A stretch of DNA of 7,101 bases from an uncultured Variovorax sp. (GTDB lineage Bacteria > Pseudomonadota > Gammaproteobacteria > Burkholderiales > Burkholderiaceae): NCBI GenBank assembly GCA_946478645.1, contig CAMLCW010000273.1:1-7101 (forward strand), in the 5' to 3' direction. Shown here piece by piece: positions 6,153 to 7,101 of the stretch. The notes below the pieces were generated by a model. The model made no database searches. It saw only the letters and a program-made list of their open reading frames with translations, and was not told the origin of the DNA. Position 1 is the stretch's first letter. Every line of letters begins with the position of its first letter. Position numbers and translations under genes: made by a program.

Positions 6153-6183
6153 CGCACCGCGATGCAGCACCCATTGCGGTGCG
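6153..6183. repeat. 12-bp inverted repeat after the LytTR gene, upstream of the sigma-54 promoter
   Basis: Arms 6153-6164 and 6172-6183 pair at 11 of 12 positions (the twelfth is a G-U wobble in RNA), with a 7-nt loop and the core CGCACCGC / GCGGTGCG. It begins 15 bp after the LytTR stop. No T-run follows on either strand, so it is not a standard intrinsic terminator. Its right half contains GCACC-N6-GGTGC (6167-6182), one base longer than the usual NtrC site GCACY-N5-RGTGC. It lies about 70-100 bp upstream of the predicted sigma-54 transcription start, where enhancer sites are common. Confidence 0.5.
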
Positions 6184-6222
6184 GGCCAGCCCCATCCCGG
6201 CACGCCGCGCACCATCGAGGCG

Positions 6223-6268
6223 TTTTTGGCACCGTTTTTGCTTCTGCGCACCGCCGTGCTGCCAAAAA
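6223..6268. repeat. 9-bp perfect inverted repeat spanning the sigma-54 promoter
   Basis: TTTTTGGCA (6223-6231) and TGCCAAAAA (6260-6268) are perfect reverse complements. The left arm covers the -24 box and the right arm lies just after the predicted transcription start. The pairs GCACCGTTTTTG (6229-6240) and CAAAAAGCGGTGC (6263-6275) also match apart from one extra base, so several mutually exclusive pairings exist in this stretch. Confidence 0.45.
6227..6242 (+). promoter_or_regulatory. Sigma-54 (-24/-12) promoter for the ammonium transporter
   Basis: TGGCACCGTTTTTGCT matches the RpoN consensus TGGCACG-N4-TTGCW at every fixed position except the seventh (C for G). The invariant GG (6228-6229) and GC (6240-6241) are separated by exactly 10 bp. 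Transcription should begin near 6253, leaving a leader of about 60 nt before ATG(6315). Sigma-54 promoters need an enhancer-binding activator; NtrC is the obvious candidate for an ammonium transporter. The motif is seen directly; its use is inferred. Confidence 0.75.
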
Positions 6269-6276
6269 GCGGTGCG
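6247..6276. repeat. Second copy of the CGCACCGC / GCGGTGCG dyad
   Basis: CGCACCGC (6247-6254) and GCGGTGCG (6269-6276) are perfect reverse complements with a 14-bp spacer and are the same 8-mers as in the dyad at 6153-6183 (spacer 15 bp). The two copies are offset by 94 bp, close to nine helical turns. This copy overlaps the predicted transcription start, a position suited to repression or looping with the upstream copy. GGTGCG-G-CGCACC (6271-6283), another perfect dyad, overlaps its right arm. Confidence 0.5.
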
Positions 6277-6303
6277 GCGCACCAAATCCATCCACAACAA
6301 CGC

Positions 6304-6309
6304 AAGAAG
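6304..6309 (+). promoter_or_regulatory. Weak Shine-Dalgarno for the ammonium transporter gene
   Basis: AAGAAG lies 5 nt before ATG(6315). It is a partial match to the anti-SD and supports this start, where the conserved Amt N-terminal helix begins. Confidence 0.4.
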
Positions 6310-6314
6310 CTTCC

Positions 6315-7101
6315 ATGGACGCACTCAAACAGGGCGCAGACGCGCTGTTCATCCTTCTCGGCGCGATCATGGTGTTGGCCATGCATGCGGGTTTTGCCTT
6401 CCTCGAACTGGGCACCGTGCGCAAGAAGAACCAGGTCAATGCGCTCGTGAAGATACTGGTCGACTTCTCGGTCTCGACGCTCGTCTACTTCCTCGTGGGC
6501 TACGGGGTGGCCTACGGCACGCACTTCTTCGTGGGCGCGGGCGAGCTGGCGGCAAGCAGCGGCTTCGAGCTCGTGAAGTTCTTCTTCCTGCTGACCTTCG
6601 CAGCGGCCATTCCGGCCATCATCTCGGGCGGCATCGCCGAGCGCGCCAAGTTCTGGCCGCAGCTCATCGCCACTGCGGTCATCGTCGGGCTGGTGTATCC
6701 GTTCTTCGAGGGCATCGCCTGGAACAAGCACTTCGGCATCCAGGCCTGGATCGCGTCGGTCACCGGCGACGAGTTCCACGACTTCGCGGGCTCGGTGGTG
6801 GTGCATGCGATGGGCGGCTGGCTCGCGCTGCCCGCGGTGATGCTGCTCGGCGCACGCCGCAACCGCTACCGCGGCGACGGTTCGCTCTCGGCGCACCCGC
6901 CGTCGAACATCCCGTTCCTCGCGCTCGGTGCCTGGGTGCTGTGCGTGGGCTGGTTCGGCTTCAACGTGATGAGCGCGCAGACCATCGACAAGATCTCGGG
7001 CCTGGTCGCCGTGAACTCGCTGATGGCCATGGTGGGTGGAACGCTCGCGGCCCTGGCGGTCGGCCGCAACGACCCCGGTTTCGTGCACAACGGCCCGTTG
7101 G
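6315..7101 (+). CDS. Ammonium transporter, Amt/AmtB family (partial, first 262 residues)
   Basis: The coding frame runs off the window with no stop, so the C-terminal part is missing. It is an inner-membrane ammonium channel (PF00909). Visible signatures, with E. coli AmtB equivalents by motif: TFAAAIPAIISGGIAERAKF (94-113) with the outer Phe-gate residue F95 (F107); DFAGSVVVH (156-164) with D156 (D160) and the first pore His H164 (H168); and WFGFNVMSA (213-221) with F216 (F215), N217 and S220 (S219). The second pore His lies beyond the window. The segment MHAGFAFLELGTVRKKNQVNAL (23-44) resembles the plant/cyanobacterial Amt branch more than E. coli AmtB, and VM replaces the usual AG in GFNAGS. 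No signal peptide is apparent. A sigma-54 promoter precedes the gene, consistent with nitrogen-limitation control. A glnK partner is not seen upstream; 176 bp separate this gene from LytTR. Confidence 0.95.
   Translation, partial: MDALKQGADALFILLGAIMVLAMHAGFAFLELGTVRKKNQVNALVKILVDFSVSTLVYFLVGYGVAYGTHFFVGAGELAASSGFELVKFFFLLTFAAAIPAIISGGIAERAKFWPQLIATAVIVGLVYPFFEGIAWNKHFGIQAWIASVTGDEFHDFAGSVVVHAMGGWLALPAVMLLGARRNRYRGDGSLSAHPPSNIPFLALGAWVLCVGWFGFNVMSAQTIDKISGLVAVNSLMAMVGGTLAALAVGRNDPGFVHNGPL

Noticed and set aside
6167..6182. Canonical NtrC-binding site
   Set aside because: GCACC-N6-GGTGC is one base longer than the classical N5 spacing and lacks the outer T and A; kept only as a candidate within the half-site cluster.
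6153..6183. Intrinsic terminator for the LytTR gene
   Set aside because: The stem is strong but no T-run follows on either strand. A Rho-type or structure-only terminator remains possible, so it is listed as an inverted repeat.
5110..6324. A 404-codon minus-strand open frame opposite the LytTR gene
   Set aside because: Low complexity, no motifs; the opposite strand encodes clear transmembrane helices and a LytTR domain.
6105..7088. A 327-codon minus-strand open frame opposite the ammonium transporter
   Set aside because: Composition is Arg/His/Glu/Ala-rich without domains; the plus strand carries an unmistakable Amt protein.

Overview
The window is GC-rich chromosomal DNA with strong GC bias at third codon positions, so long spurious open frames lie opposite most genes. 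The gene set points to a betaproteobacterium of the Burkholderiales, most likely a Variovorax-like member of the Comamonadaceae. It comprises a YlqF/RbgA-type GTPase, a MuiA/DUF4139 protein, a PaaI-type thioesterase, a membrane acyltransferase, a membrane-anchored LytTR regulator and an Amt ammonium transporter. The genus is my impression from protein style, not a database result. I see no mobile element, CRISPR array, tRNA or rRNA.

Layout from left to right: (1) a small two-CBS-domain protein on the minus strand (14-442); (2) a divergent 267-bp region with two large inverted repeats; (3) a YlqF/RbgA-like ribosome-assembly GTPase on the plus strand (710-1669); (4) convergent with it and only 24 bp away, a secreted or periplasmic DUF4139/MuiA-family protein on the minus strand (1694-3343); (5) a divergent 185-bp region with a small perfect dyad; (6) a hotdog-fold PaaI-type thioesterase on the plus strand (3529-3966); (7) an Acyl_transf_3 / OpgC-like membrane acyltransferase on the minus strand (3884-5122), whose 3' end overlaps the thioesterase gene tail to tail by 83 bp; (8) a divergent 125-bp region; (9) a four-helix membrane protein fused to a LytTR DNA-binding domain on the plus strand (5248-6138); (10) a 176-bp regulatory region; (11) the first 262 codons of an ammonium transporter gene on the plus strand (6315 to the window end).

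The genes do not form one operon or pathway; most are single transcription units in alternating orientation. The interesting material is regulatory. Between the acyltransferase and the LytTR gene there is a 7-bp direct repeat (GTGACGA) with a 21-bp period, the geometry LytTR proteins use, which suggests autoregulation and control of the divergent acyltransferase. Ahead of the ammonium transporter there is an excellent sigma-54 (-24/-12) promoter. It sits among eight GCACC/GGTGC half-sites, including two copies of one 8-bp inverted-repeat pair 94 bp apart, and suggests nitrogen control. I found no clearly new multi-gene system; the best candidates for new biology are these regulatory regions and the 83-bp tail-to-tail coding overlap.
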